Assembly (NCBI GenBank): GCA_964030785.1
Contig: OZ034979.1
Span: forward strand, 10,766,883 to 10,830,882
Reading direction: 5' to 3'
DNA: 64,000 nt
Origin: Siderastrea siderea
Taxonomy: Eukaryota; Cnidaria; Anthozoa; Scleractinia; Rhizangiidae
Shown: positions 42,073 to 53,432 of the stretch, piece by piece
How the letters are laid out: each line of letters starts with the position of its first letter
Numbering within the stretch: the first letter of the stretch is position 1
Notes under the pieces: generated by a model
Told to the model about the DNA's origin: nothing
What the model saw: only the letters and a program-made list of their open reading frames with translations
Database searches by the model: none
Translations under genes and position numbers: made by a program

Positions 42073-43051
42073 ACGCGTTTTCCACTTTTTTGCCTTGAAG
42101 TGATGACGTCACAATATGACTCTTGTGTGACGTCATATCGATAACGAATATCGTAAAAAGGCCAATATTGGGATTTGAATAACATTCCCTCCTATTCCCA
42201 ACTACTATTTACAAGCAAATTTTGGGGCCTTTCACAAGAGTGTTCTTACACTGGTGCGACTTTCATACCGAATACCGGTAACAGACGAAAACCTTAACAG
42301 ATCGAAAAATCGGTAACAGGCGAAGACGAAAACCGCGTTCACACTAAACTTCGTAATAGTGATAAGTTTCCTTTTTGCAACGAAATGGTTAAAACGAAAA
42401 GGAATATTAAACGAACAGCGATACCACCTTTACATGTTACCGGTATTAACCAGAACCACAAGAGGAAACCGGGAAGAATTCTTGGAGATAAGCAAGTCGT
42501 ACCGGTACGATGTAACACACCGTTAGTCCAATACATTGTTTCCACCACCCACCCCCGCCCCGCCATTGGTCATCTTGCGGGAATGCACAAAGTCAGTTTT
42601 TTACATATACAATGTATTTGTAATGTTTGCGACACTTAGAATTTGTAGCCAAACCAGTCGGTCAGAAACTTACAAAATTTGGACAGAATTTCTTTCATAA
42701 GTCCTGGTTTGGGTTTTGTAGTTGGCGAATTCGCCGGGTATCTAGACACTGCCATTAACAGAGCTATTTTTTCTTGATTCTGGAGTAAGCATCAAATGCT
42801 CTTAATATTTTTCTGCATTTAGCTAGGTCATGCCATTTCGGTTGAGCCCTTTCATTTTTAAACCCTAGCCTTTTAAAACCATTTCCGTTTTTTTATAGAG
42901 TGCAACAAGTGCGACAGTGAAGCAAACGCGAACATTCTTGGTAAACTCTAAACTGGACTATTATGTCATTCTAAAAACATTTTTTATGAATAAGTCTTAT
43001 GATTAATCATTCATACACATGATTTTTTGTTGACTTGTCTCTCCGCATGAG
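42073..43051. other. No supported feature
   Basis: Intronic spacer upstream of the second NAA20 exon. The ACCGGTA words at about 42275-42320 and 42435-42510 suggest a small worn inverted repeat. Confidence 0.35.
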
Positions 43052-43149
43052 CAGCAATGTTGCTGTCGACATGTACAAGCAACTTGGCTACGTGGTTTAT
43101 CGCAGAGTCCTTGAGTATTATTCTGGGGACCCTGACGGGGATACATGTG
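43052..43149 (+). CDS. NAA20: NAA20 internal exon, C-terminal part of the acetyltransferase
   Basis: 98-nt exon with acceptor GCATGAG at 43051 and donor GTGAGG at 43150. It encodes SNVAVDMYKQLGYVVYR then RVLEYYSGDPDGD, matching the NAA20 segment SNQVAVNMYKQLGY...IEYYS that forms the last acetyl-CoA-binding helix and the C-terminal strands. Codons are intact. The frame continues past the donor without meaning, as expected for an intron. The short stretch between this exon and the one at 4778-4913 (about a dozen residues in the family, containing FFVDLFVR in the human protein) was not found. A microexon must lie somewhere in the 38-kb interval, or this copy is incomplete. The final exon (family segment starting DMRKALSRD) was not seen in the rest of the window. 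Confidence 0.85.
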
Positions 43150-44020
43150 GTGAGGGCCTTTGGCACTTAAAGTTTTTCACTCCTAAGAACACCCAACGGC
43201 ATGCCAAATTAAAAGCCAATTTTCTTTTGGAAAATGTTACAAACAAACAGTGCCTTAAGAAAGTACTCTTCAGTACGATTTAGGATTTCATCCACTTTAG
43301 GATTTCAACCACAAACTCAAGAGTAGAACCATCTTGTAAATAGCAATATACTGTGGCCTGCAATATGGTAATACTTGATACGAAATGGTTTAACTATCGA
43401 CTTTAATTTTCAATTATTTTACAGCTAGCTATAGTTGTCAGCGCTAAAGTTTCCTCTTGCCTCCATACCAGCATATTACACACTACTGCGTTCAGACCCG
43501 CGAATTTTTAAACATGATTTCTTGGCCATGACTCACTCATCGTGATTTGCCCAAATCACAAGTTGTGAAGGAGAGATTAGGAGATCTTCTCCCTCTTTAG
43601 GTTTGTTTGTATCGTCGGAAAATGGTATTTCCTCTGTGAACTCATATCAAGCAAATTTCTGCGGTTATTTTGTGACCATGGAAGAGTCAAAGATGGCGAA
43701 TCTTAATTTCCTTCTCATGGCTTGCCCATTGTCACAAAACATTGATGAACATTTCAGTATGAAATTAGTTTGCAGAGGAATTGCTAACTTCCTGAGAAAT
43801 AAGCAAGGATTAAGAACTGAGAGATCTGCAAATTTCCTTCACAGTTTTGTAACTATGGGTGAATCACGGCTGGTGAAACATTACTGGCAAATTATGTTTG
43901 CAAAAACGAGCTCTGTACAGAGCCGTGATATCAACGGTAAAAAAAAAAACAATAATAATAAATTAACTTATACTTTCTTGTTAAGCATTTATTCCATTCT
44001 GTCCTCGGATATGAACGCGT
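43150..44020. other. No confidently supported gene
   Basis: An open frame at 43603-44022 contains two related segments, ANFCGYFVTMEESKMAN and ANFLHSFVTMGESRLVK, about 64 codons apart. It has no family resemblance and looks like a repeat that happens to be open. The TTTAGGATTTCATCCAC word at 43281 also occurs at 63949. Confidence 0.35.
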
Positions 44021-44165
44021 AAGGAATGACTATCAACCTTATTATCTGCGTCTTTGCTTTCCCACCCCTCAAAGGAAAGACGCTGGGGCGGAGATTTGTC
44101 GAAACAGATCGCAGAAGGCGAACTAAAAATCACCCTCAGGTTCTTCGCTAGATTATGCATGTTCT
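44021..44165. repeat. Dispersed repeat (copy of 15040-15200)
   Basis: AAGGAATGACTATCAACCTT, AAAGGAAAGACGCTGGGG and CTAAAAATCACCCTCAGG, in the same order and orientation as at 15040-15200. Confidence 0.5.
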
Positions 44166-44701
44166 CTTTCTGTCATCTGACGAGGCTTGTATGGTTAGAG
44201 CAGATGCCTGGTAGCCAACTAAAGGCAAAAAATCTAACAAAAGGTGCCCAAACTAGAGTGATCAGATAAATATGTCCAGAGTTACCCAGAAAAACGACTA
44301 AATATTGTTTTGGTCTTGGCACTGGTCGCGACTTCTCGTTGAAGATTCCCCCTTTTCTTCAAAGTTTAGGTGAATTTTTTTCCAACACAAGGAACATTCG
44401 TCAAACAGATAACAAAGCCCCATTTAAAAAATGAGAACCAAAGAAAACGGGACTGAGTACTAGAACCCGAAAACTTCAATCATTCAACCGTTAAATTAGT
44501 CATGTAAAGTCTAAGAGCTGAAAAGCTTGTTCAAAATACGTCCGTGCATCTAAAAAGGGTAAAAATTGAAAATATACATATAAACTAAATAGTAAAAACC
44601 GGCTAAAAAAGCTAGTTTCATAAGCTACAATAAAAACGAGGGAGAGAAGAAAAACATAACACTTAATTATATTCACATCTGTTTATCGTTGTCGTTGGCC
44701 T
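44166..44701. other. No supported feature
   Basis: AT-rich spacer; nothing seen. Confidence 0.3.
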
Positions 44702-44860
44702 GGTTACACTCTTTCTTTTTCTATAAGAACCATTTTTTATAAGAATGTTGAGGCTGAGATTTGCCCCAAAATTTAAAAAAAATGTATGGGCTAAAATAAG
44801 AACATCCTCAGGCTCAGCCAAATTTTACGCGTTCTTATGAAAAAAAAAAAGAGTGTAACT
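44702..44860. mobile_element. About 159-bp MITE
   Basis: GGTTACACTCTTTCTTTTT and ATAAGAAC on the left are mirrored by GTTCTTAT and AAAAAGAGTGTAACT on the right. Inner GAGGCTGAG and CTCAGGCTCAGCC words also face each other. Confidence 0.7.
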
Positions 44861-45321
44861 GAGTAGATAGCGGTCAAAATATGCTTTTTATGACTCATAA
44901 CGGTGTTTTATTTTTCTGCAAAAGCCTGATCATTAGTGGGTTAAAATAAACGATAAAATGCCCTAAAAACTACCCTGGTTGTTAAAATAATATAAATCCC
45001 ATAATTAACTGTAAAATTGCACGGTTCTAAATAGACTAAATGTTTGCAGTGTCTACACCGTCATAAACTCCCAACCGTTTTTTCGGCTCCAAAGCTCTGT
45101 GAAACACTTTGTCGGCTTCACTTGCATTTCCCATTCAACCAAATTCGAACGCAGGAGCTCGACGAAAGGGAATAGCTCACTATCCACCGATAGATTCATT
45201 CCCTGAAGCACCAATTACAATGCATGAGAACCCCACCGAGGTCGCGAAATCATGGTTATCCGAAATGGGAAGTTTGCATTAAGCAACAGTATGTTCGCGA
45301 AGCGTTGAACTGGAGGATCTG
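44861..45321. other. Spacer downstream of NLR copy B
   Basis: No gene seen. Confidence 0.3.
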
Positions 45322-47125
45322 TCAATGCCTCTGGCCACAGATATACCAGATCCTGATCACAGCGCGAAACATTTTAGGTAATTTGATGAAGAAAATGCCT
45401 AAGAAAGGATCTTCCTCGATCAAAGTTGCGTTAAAATCTTTTTCAGGAGACTGATCCTCAAACAGCACTGCCCATGGTGACCTAGCTTGAAAAAAACTAT
45501 AACCGAGACTTTGGAAATGAGACACCATTTCATCGTCTTTTCCTTCCAGATAGAAAGCCATCAACATGTAAACAAGTACCTTAAGTAAGTATTCGTCACT
45601 ACGAGTGCTAAGCAGATCTATCGAATTCAAAAGAGACGATATGTCCTCGTCAAGCTTGCCACAAAGTAACTGGTGAATGGCATGATAACATGGCAGCTTT
45701 GCTGGACAATCAGATCTACTAATGCAATCAGCATACAAGGAGTGGTCCCAGTGTCGGTCCTGATAAAACCAGCCCCAAAGGCGAAAGGATTTGGCAGCCA
45801 GCAAATGTATTTCATCTTCCACAATTTGCCTCTTTTGTGCCTCTTTCATCGCTACGTCATAAAGATGTTCAAACAGCTCTTCATCAGAAAATAGTACGGT
45901 AAAGAGAAAAAATTCTGCCTTAGACAACTTATCTACAACCTTGGGGTAAAGCTTATCATCTTTTATTCCATTAGCAAGGGACAAAAGGATGTACTCCCGT
46001 CGATCAATGAAAATGTCTGCAGCTTGTTTGGAAGGACCCATTAAAAACTTTTCATTAGCAGCCCTAAAACTCGAGATATAGCAGTCAAAAAACTGATGCT
46101 GTGCTGAGAGAAATATGGCTTCAACTGATTTGTTGTTGCTTCTCTCCTCATCAACAAAGGACCGCAGCAGTGAATGAATAGTGAAGTGGGTAAAATTCTC
46201 CCCACAATCTATTAAGGCCTTTCGCTCCAGTGATCGAATAATTTTCTTGATTGCTGGCTCTGTTTTTACGTTCAAAATGGCTGTAGCATCCTCTATTCTA
46301 AACCACCTAGGGAAAACAGCCAGAGACACGAACGCATTTCTCTCGCGGATGGACAGTCTTTGAAAAGATGTGTTAATTAGACACTTCAGACGTTAATCAT
46401 CACGAAAGTTTCCACTGTCCAAAACCTCATGGTAAACTCTTCCGTTCTTCTAGCAATATTTTCTTCTCGCATGATACAACACATCAATCGAATGGCCAAA
46501 GGAACTTGTCCACACTCCTTTACTATGCCACTAAGATCACATTCCGAGACATCTGGTAAGAGGAGCCTCACTAAGCTGGCCGAGGAAACTTCATCAAGTG
46601 CATTAATTTTCTCTAAATGGATGGGAAGAGTGTGGCCAAAGAAGTCTAGAGATTCACGAGTAGTTAGGAGAAGCTTGATCTGTTTGCACTGGACAAGAAT
46701 CTCGTCGATCAATCTAAACACTTCCTGTTTCCGTTTGGCATCTTCAGATTCAAGTAAGTCATCGGCATTGTCTAAAATTAAGACAAAAGGATTTTGCACT
46801 TGTTGTAGACACTGAATGAGCCAGTGGGAGGATGACATATGAGGCATTTGTGAAGCGTCTACGAAAATACTAAGCAGCTTTGAGACTAGCTCCTCCTTAC
46901 TTTCCATTCCACGAAGGGGAACGAAATGCACTGGAATCTTCAAATCTTGTAAGCGATGTGCAACGCTGATGGCCACGGAAGTCTTCCCAAATCCTGGCGG
47001 GCCCCAGACGTTAACCAATCAAGTGATTTCATCTTTTAAATGATCAAGGATTGCCTGGCACTCTATCTGACGACCAACAAAGTGAGGAATGGTATCAGGT
47101 ACACAGGAGTGGGGAACGAAAGGAC
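45322..47125 (-). pseudogene. NLR-like copy B, exon 2 (NB-ARC), disrupted
   Basis: It is collinear with 17044-18944 and keeps the same acceptor (CCTTAAG... at 47126), Walker A GPPGFGKTS, LLLTTRES and GQVPLA. It is broken. A TGA (47019-47021) replaces the arginine codon that lies six codons before the P-loop glycine in copy A. Around 46384-46455 two small deletions remove the segment after REENI and shift the frame, with a stop at 46386. The downstream part (46329-45322) is open again and carries SLAVFPRWFRIEDA and the helical tail, but diverges from copy A at the C-terminus. It cannot make the full protein. Either it is a pseudogene or, less likely, only fragments are expressed. Confidence 0.85.
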
Positions 47126-48121
47126 CTTAAAGAAAACGTTTGCTTTTAGTTTTACTGTACATAATTAGGTGGTTCTTAATAATTAACCCATCAAACTATT
47201 TGCCACGGTGTTATTTAAAATGAAAGTGTCGTAAAGCATCGCGATTCACCTTTCTAGCTCCCGTGCCAACGTTATCATGTACGAGCCTTTGGCGTCATAG
47301 AAACGTATTTGGGACCGTAAAATACACTGCTTAGCGCACGGCAACAGAGGCGCATAGGCACATCAAGTTAATGTAAATCCATAAATAAAGGGGATGGTCT
47401 GTCTCCCGCAGTACGTTTACCACCTATTGCTGCAAAAGCTAGCCAAGCACAATGCACGAATGTAGCGGGAAGGCGTGGGTTGAGAATGATGAGTATTGTT
47501 ACGTCACGATCTTTCTGTCACACGAAGGCCAGCAATCATATGGGGCTTTTTAATTGCATTGGAAAGTTCCTTACATACCAAAAGTAAAACATGAGTTGTC
47601 TATCTCCCGTACCTTCTGATAAGATAATGGTAACCCCAATTAAGTTAGCTCAGCTAGACAATGTCGGCGACGAAGATAAAGACGAAAAAGAAAAGGAAGA
47701 ATGAAATGTTCATTAAAAACACGGGCTGGGGCGCGGTGGGGCGGGGTGGGGCGCGGTGGGGCACGGTGGTTTAGTGGTTGGCGCGTTGGCCTTGAGATCT
47801 GATGGTCGGTGGTTCGAAGCTCAGTCCCTACCATCGTCTTGTTTCCTTAGACAAGAAACTTCACCCCACATTGTCTCTCTCCACCCAGGTGTATAAATGG
47901 GAACCGGCGACATACTGCTGTGGGTAATCCTGCGATGGACTAACATCATATTTAGGGGGGTGGGGAGAGTAAAACTACTCAGTTGCTTCATGCAACAGAA
48001 ACCGGGATAAGCTCCGGCCGTGTGGGCCTCCTTAGCTCGTGTGCGACTTTACGGCCCTTCCTAAGTTCTTTAGTTATAAAAATTTCAAATGACTAACAAT
48101 TAAAAAAAGTGGATTAACCTT
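47126..48121 (-). other. Intron of NLR-like copy B
   Basis: Position and phase equal the copy A intron. It holds a SINE with a GGGGCGCGGT microsatellite at its head (47729-48085). Confidence 0.65.
47729..48085 (+). mobile_element. tRNA-derived SINE (copy 1)
   Basis: The head has a tRNA-like A box (GGTTTAGTGGTTGGCGCGTT at about 47768) and B box (GGTTCGAAGCT at 47811). The body includes GTATAAATGGGAACCGGCG, GGGATAAGCTCCGGCC and GTGTGGGCCTCCTTAGCTCG. It is preceded by a (GGGGCGCGGT)n array. A reverse-strand copy at 54310-54612 shares the head and body, proving a dispersed family transcribed by Pol III. Confidence 0.85.
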
Positions 48122-48914
48122 TTGAACTTCCCGCTTGCATTGCTTGTTTTATCTCATTAACGTTGGCCTTTACTTCTTTCACGTCTGACCCAACTTCATC
48201 CACTTTTGTTTTCACGTCTGCTGCTGTCGTTTTTACGTCTGACCCGACTTCAATCACTTCTGTCTTCATATCTGTTACTGCTGTTTTGAAATCTGACCCG
48301 AGTTCATCCACTTTTGTCATCACATCGTTCACGTCTGATCCCACATCCTTGACTTGAGAGGCAGTTTCATCCAGATTATCTTCGATCTACTTAAACTTTT
48401 CTGTCCTCAACTCCTCTTCCAATTGTTGAACCCTTGGTGTTGGGAAGTCTTTTTCACCTAGTTTTCGAATATCATCAATCTTGGTATCGCTTTGCCCAAG
48501 TGCGACAACAGCGTCTTTTGCCAATTGTATGTAATTATCGAAGGCTGCCTTGTCAAGCTTTTGAGTATTAATCGGGTTGCAAAGAGTGTTTCGCAGCAAA
48601 CGGAGCTGATCCAACGCTAAAGCGAGCGTCTCAGCTTGGTTTCCAGAATGGCTGATCACTGAGTGATGGAATCTTTCGGGTAATAAGCGACGGGGTTTTA
48701 CGTACAGATTGTGTAATGTACCGAATCCTCCTTTTCCGTCTGGCATGGCAAAGCTTTGGGCGAACAGAGTTGCTTCAAACAGAGCTGTACAGTCCCACTC
48801 TGTAAAGGATTTATTAGTTGGCACATATTTTGTCTTTCCGCCCTCCTTCTTCAGGAACATGTTCCGCACAAGTGGTGAGTCGTCCTTCAAGCGTTCAAAG
48901 TTTGTTGAATCCAC
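48114..48914 (-). pseudogene. NLR-like copy B, exon 1 (HEPN and repeats), disrupted
   Basis: It matches exon 1 of copy A from the DDSxLVRNMFLKKEGGK segment on. The first 45 or so codons, including the ATG, are deleted: the 5' flank (GTTTGTTGAATCCACTCAG) is fused directly to the exon body at about 48897. The HEPN signature RNTLCH of copy A is RNTLCN here, removing the key histidine. A TAG (48387-48389) replaces a glutamine codon after the EKFK segment. An extra GKGGF segment (MPDGKGGFGTL) is present. The repeat tail keeps three full 18-residue units and one shortened unit, and ends SSKG at the same donor position. Confidence 0.85.
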
Positions 48915-50432
48915 TCAGTATAAATCATTTGGGTGAGAAGAGACTTCTGCCATAAAGAGCGGGGAAAAATAATTGGTTAAAACACTTCCTGGTCTGGGAC
49001 GTTGTGTGTAGGGGGGTCATGGTCATTTTCCAAAAGATGGAAAATAGATGGAATCCTGCTCTAACTTAATTATTTTAATAATAAAAATCGGTTCAAAAAG
49101 GCCGGCAAATAGTTACCATTATCAACTATCACCATTTAAACTGATCAACCCACAACATCCTTCCTGCCCACCCCACCCTGAGACAAAAGCCCCTGTCCTC
49201 CCACAGAAAAAACTGCATTAACATCGGCGAGGTTTGAGTGAAGTAAAGATATTAAACTTGTGGATTTTAATAGATGTATTTTATAATCTTTTGGTTAGAA
49301 CATCCATTATATACTTCAAAACTTAACTTACTTGGTTCTCCGGAAAGTTCCTCCCCTTTACTCCCTTTTGTTAACCTCCAAATTTAAAACTGGATGGGCC
49401 TATTGTCCCCTTTTGTGATCCAGGGTTTATAATTATTGAAAGTTAACTTCCTTTTGAACAGTTTTAAGTTCAGATTAGCTTTGTTACAACAATCTTGACT
49501 CGCCCGGGTTTGGTCTTGCTTTGGTCTCCCCAAAGTACTGGGGACTGACTGCTATAGCATAATTCATCACACACGAGGAAGTCTATTCGCCAATAACCAA
49601 GGAACACAAGATAGCAAATTGTCCACATCTGCCCCTCCCCACTGCTCTTAGGGAAGCCAATACTGTGCAATATTAAGTTGCATAACTTGCTACAATGACA
49701 CCATACCAAATTCACGACAGTTTGATGTTATCCAAATCTTTACCATAACCCAGGCAGAAAAACAAGTCTTAACCCTGGGCTGATTACATGAGCCAGGCCA
49801 CCTTGGTTTGCTGAAATGCTTTTTTGGGGGCCAATTGTATGAGCCGGGCTGGCCCAGTTAGCCCAAATGGCTTGGTTTGCCAAGGGTCAACTGACATTAC
49901 ATTAAATTACACCAAAATCAGTCATGATTATATGCAAAAACCTCAGCCCGGCTAGCCGGGATCCCAGTATACTTGCAAGACCAGGGTCCTGGCTATCTGG
50001 GCCTACCAGACTTAAAAAACAAAACAAAACAGTTTCTTGTGCCTAATTTTCACTTCAGAGCAAATGGCTTACCACTTAGTTGATATATCTCTTTCTGTAT
50101 AACACATAAAGGTAAATACCAGGCCATAGCTGCACTAAACAGAAAATAATGCACCAAAATCATGGAAAACCGAATCAAAGTAAAATCACTTCATATATTC
50201 TCTTTGATGTAGCCATCTAATTTCACATGACAGGTTAGAATTAAGCCACAGCTGGGCTGGCTCACCTCATGTAATACCAGGTTGAACAGTCATCTGGCAA
50301 ACCAAGCCTGCATGGCTCATGTAATTCACTTCTAATCCTGTTATTACACGAGGTGTGCCCACCTGGGTCTGGCTAAATCTAGAAGCTGTTGTGGGAAACA
50401 TGGCTGAGGAGAATATCCCGGTACCATGGAGA
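48915..50432. repeat. Upstream part of duplicated unit B
   Basis: 48981-49070 matches 21569-21655 (TCCTGCTCTAACTT). 49066-49130 matches 22235-22295. 49388-50432 matches 23320-24580. The MITEs, the hairpin and the CRE start of unit A are absent here. Homology ends where the DUF3504 fragment begins. Confidence 0.7.
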
Positions 50433-51263
50433 CAATGGCAGGTTTTTCGTGGCACTTGAAAGGAATTGGCCGATATTGTTTTTCCCCATCGGTCTTTTTG
50501 AAAACCAAATCCTATCTTCTGGTTTTCGTTGGTGATGAACAGCCAGGAAAAAAGGACTTTCCGGTGATTTGGCCTCTTCTGGTAACCTGTAAACAAACTT
50601 TTTATAGCAAGCTACTGGACATTTTCGGTCGCCTGTTTCGTACGCTTTCGCACGGAAAGATCGTCGATGCTCATTTTCATCTCCGTGGCGGGTCTTACTC
50701 TCCCTTTCGGTTGACTGTTCCAAGTACTCTTCGCCACTCGCTTCATCTTTTCTCAAAACGATATCGCCAAATTTCATCTGCCTTGCTTCGTGTCTGGCTC
50801 GGTGGCCGAAGTGGAGAGTGAGCAAGAACCACATCGTACGTGAAAGGACATCAGGATCATGGATGCCGAACTGATTCTCATCAAAGATGCGCTCAATATC
50901 TCCGTTTGCCAGGGCTACTGTGGCATTTGGTTTGTTCCCTTTTCCCTGCCTCCTTAGTTCTCGACGCTTGGATTTAAGGAGTTCTCTGGAGACTTTGAGT
51001 TCTTCGTCTTTGAGGACTGATGTTTATCTTTGCACTGTTATCATCCAAGGAGCACTGGATACTGCGCGAGAAAGCGGACATTGTATCAGGTTCACATTCT
51101 GTGTTGTCCTTCTTCTTCGCTGTAATGTAGAAATTGCGTAACAGACTGTCGAGCTCAGCCGGAGGAATTTCCGTTATCTTTCGTTTCTCGCAACATTCAT
51201 TAAGAAATCTCTGAAATACATTCATGTCATACATTGTTTTTTTTTCCACAGTGTTTGCTTGTT
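50433..51263 (-). pseudogene. Crypton-type tyrosine recombinase (DUF3504) gene, main part, frameshifted and 3'-truncated
   Basis: On the minus strand, MNVFQRFLNECCEKRKI, then PPAELDSLLRNFYITAKKKD, matches the N-terminal core-binding region of the ZMYM/QRICH1-like DUF3504 family. That family derives from Crypton tyrosine recombinases. A single-base frameshift near 51015-51021 moves the frame to one reading RRELRRQGKGNKPNA, then WFLLTLHFGHRARHEARQM, CPVACYKKFVYRLPEEA and PMGKNNIGQFLSSATKN. The typical C-terminal segment after this (catalytic region) is missing, cut at about 50435 where the duplicated flank starts. The N-terminal 54 codons lie at 53433-53595, across a transposon. It is therefore a broken gene. 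Confidence 0.8.
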
Positions 51264-51266
51264 CTT

Positions 51267-53432
51267 CGGAGGGTGTAAACTGCAGGTTGCAGGTTGCAGG
51301 TTGCAGGTTGCGGGTTGCAGGTTGCAGGTTGCAGGTGCAGGTTGCAGGTTGCGGGTTACAGGATTATTTTGTTGGACTAGACTCTTCGTAAGAGTCGGGT
51401 CGTGGGTCATACAGTTTCACCAGGTGTGTTCTGCAGGTTTTATTTTGCATGTGTGTAGCTTGTCTGTTCAAGCGCGTGTCTGTATAATATTTAACAGAAA
51501 CATCGACAAAGTAAAAGTTAACGAGTCTCAACTTTTTTTTTTCGCGTATCGCTTTCATGAGGATCAATTTGTGGCGGATAAAAAGTAAATGTGCTAATAC
51601 ATCCACTTGTGGTTTAATAGATCTTTTCACGCGGCTACTCTTTTGCATGAAAACAAAACATTTTGCACGTCTACCTTCGCATTGAAAAACTTGAGAACGA
51701 GTTTAGACGTAGAAAAAAGAAGCTTTTTATTCTTCGGGGACTCAACATGCACGCTTGTGGTTAAAAAACATGCAGACGTCACGTGCATGATATCTGCTGC
51801 ACGCTTGCGGTGTAATCTTTACGTGGGAAAATTTCAAAGAAAGGCATTTTAGTGAGGTGGTAGCGGTTTGCAAGTTGCGGGTTGCAGGTTAATTACAAAG
51901 TAAAAAGCAGTTAATTAAAGGATAACAAAATTAAAGGAGTAAGAATGGCTTCAATTATTGTGTAAAAATTGTCCTTTTTATATGAAAAGGCATGCCATAA
52001 AAAAAGTCTCCCAAGTAGCTTAGTTGGGACGAAGGAATATCAAACGTTGAACAAAAGAGACTTGGCAAAGACAGAGGTGTCATGCCGATGGGGTCATACA
52101 GTTTTACCAGGTTTTGTTCAGCAGGTTTAATTTTGCATGTTTGTAGGTTCGAGAGCAGCATTTTTGTTGTCTATCATCACCAATCCGAACCAAATAAAAC
52201 CCACGATTAACACGTGATAAGCTGATAACATCGTCAAAAGCAACGAGTTTCAAGAATTTTATTTTTTCACGAGCGTTTCTGTGTCTTGCTTTAATAAGCA
52301 TAAATTTGTGGCGGATAAAAAGTGAAAGTGCTAATACTTTCACACGGTTGTGGTTAAAAATGTACACGTTGCGCTTGTAAAAAAAAAGCGAATGAAATGG
52401 CTCAGACAAAAAAAAACAAAAACACTCAGATGTTTTCGGAACCAGTGTCGAAGTATCAATGGCAATCGAAAGCTAGCTTGACGGGCTGCAAAATTGCCAA
52501 ACGAGAAAAGAATTTGGCCCCAAATTCGGCCTCAAGCTCTACTTTACAAAAGTGTTTGAAGAACATTCTGAAAAGAAACATTTCAAAGTTCAAGGTTGTA
52601 GTTTTAATGTTCCTATAGTTTACTAAGCAAGAATGTGCGAATACACAATAATGTGCAGCATGTTTGATTACTTGCACTTTGCACAACATATCGAATTGAA
52701 ATTAAGTTGAAATGTTAATTTTAGTTCTGCAAGGTGACTGGTTTTTGGCTGGTTAATATAACTGGATTTTGTTTGCATTTATGATGCAAGCTTACTGGTA
52801 ATTTCAATAAGTTCACATTATACATTAGCAGTTAAATTAATGCCCGATCCTGTAATCTTGACAATCCTGTGATCGAGTCATTCTATTGTTATTATTAAAA
52901 CCGTCTGCCTTAATACTTATATGCATTACACCAATTGAAAATGTGATCGTAATTGCAGAACTGAAGATGACAGCAGTTTGTCGAAACATGTTTTCGAAAC
53001 TTACAACTATCGTGATTTTTCCTAAAATTGTCAACTCCACGGACTTAAAAATCTCAGCATCTTCGGGAAATTTAAAGTGGGTGGCGGTTGATCTCCATTA
53101 TGGCCTCGATGGATCATCGCCAATAGTTCACGATTAAACCGCACCTTTCACCTAATATTTCCATTCCAAATTGGGAGTGTGGCGTATCTGCGAGAACACA
53201 TTGAAACGGTTCCGCAAACTTTCATACCAAGAGTCTAGTCCAGTTCAAGTTTCTCATTACCAAGGTTTCTTTACAAATGAAACAATTCGGATTTTCTTGA
53301 AAAAATTTAAGTAGAAACGTACCATATAACGATCATACATCTTCTGTTTGAAAAAATATATATAATCGCAACCTGCAACCTGCAACCTGCACCTGCAACC
53401 TGCAACCTGCAACCTGCAGTTTACACCCTCCG
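51267..53432. mobile_element. 2,166-bp inverted-repeat transposon with terminal TTGCAGG arrays
   Basis: The ends are CGGAGGGTGTAAACTGCAGG and its reverse complement, flanked by the 3-bp duplication CTT (51264-51266 and 53433-53435; AAG in gene orientation). Behind each end is an array of the heptamer TTGCAGG (51281-51362; inverted at 53373-53418), with a shorter internal array at 51870-51890. The interior holds two diverged direct repeats (51403-51615 and 52090-52360, both with TTTGTGGCGGATAAAAAGT). No transposase was recognised, so it is non-autonomous. A 3-bp duplication fits CACTA, PIF/Harbinger or Academ types. Confidence 0.8.

Noticed and set aside
43603..44022. 139-codon frame with internal repetition as a gene
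   Set aside because: The two similar segments suggest a repeat that is open by chance. No recognised domain or splice signals.
47760..47835. Functional tRNA gene
   Set aside because: A and B boxes are present but the fold is poor and the sequence continues into a SINE body with a second copy elsewhere.
48709..48936. Plus-strand open frames antisense to NLR exons (also 20214-20432, 46429-46815, 18440-18634)
   Set aside because: They are shadows of the minus-strand coding exons, kept open by codon bias and by the 54-bp repeats.
51259..51588. Cys/Gln/Val repeat protein (LQVAGCR units)
   Set aside because: It is the translation of the TTGCAGG heptamer array at the transposon end.
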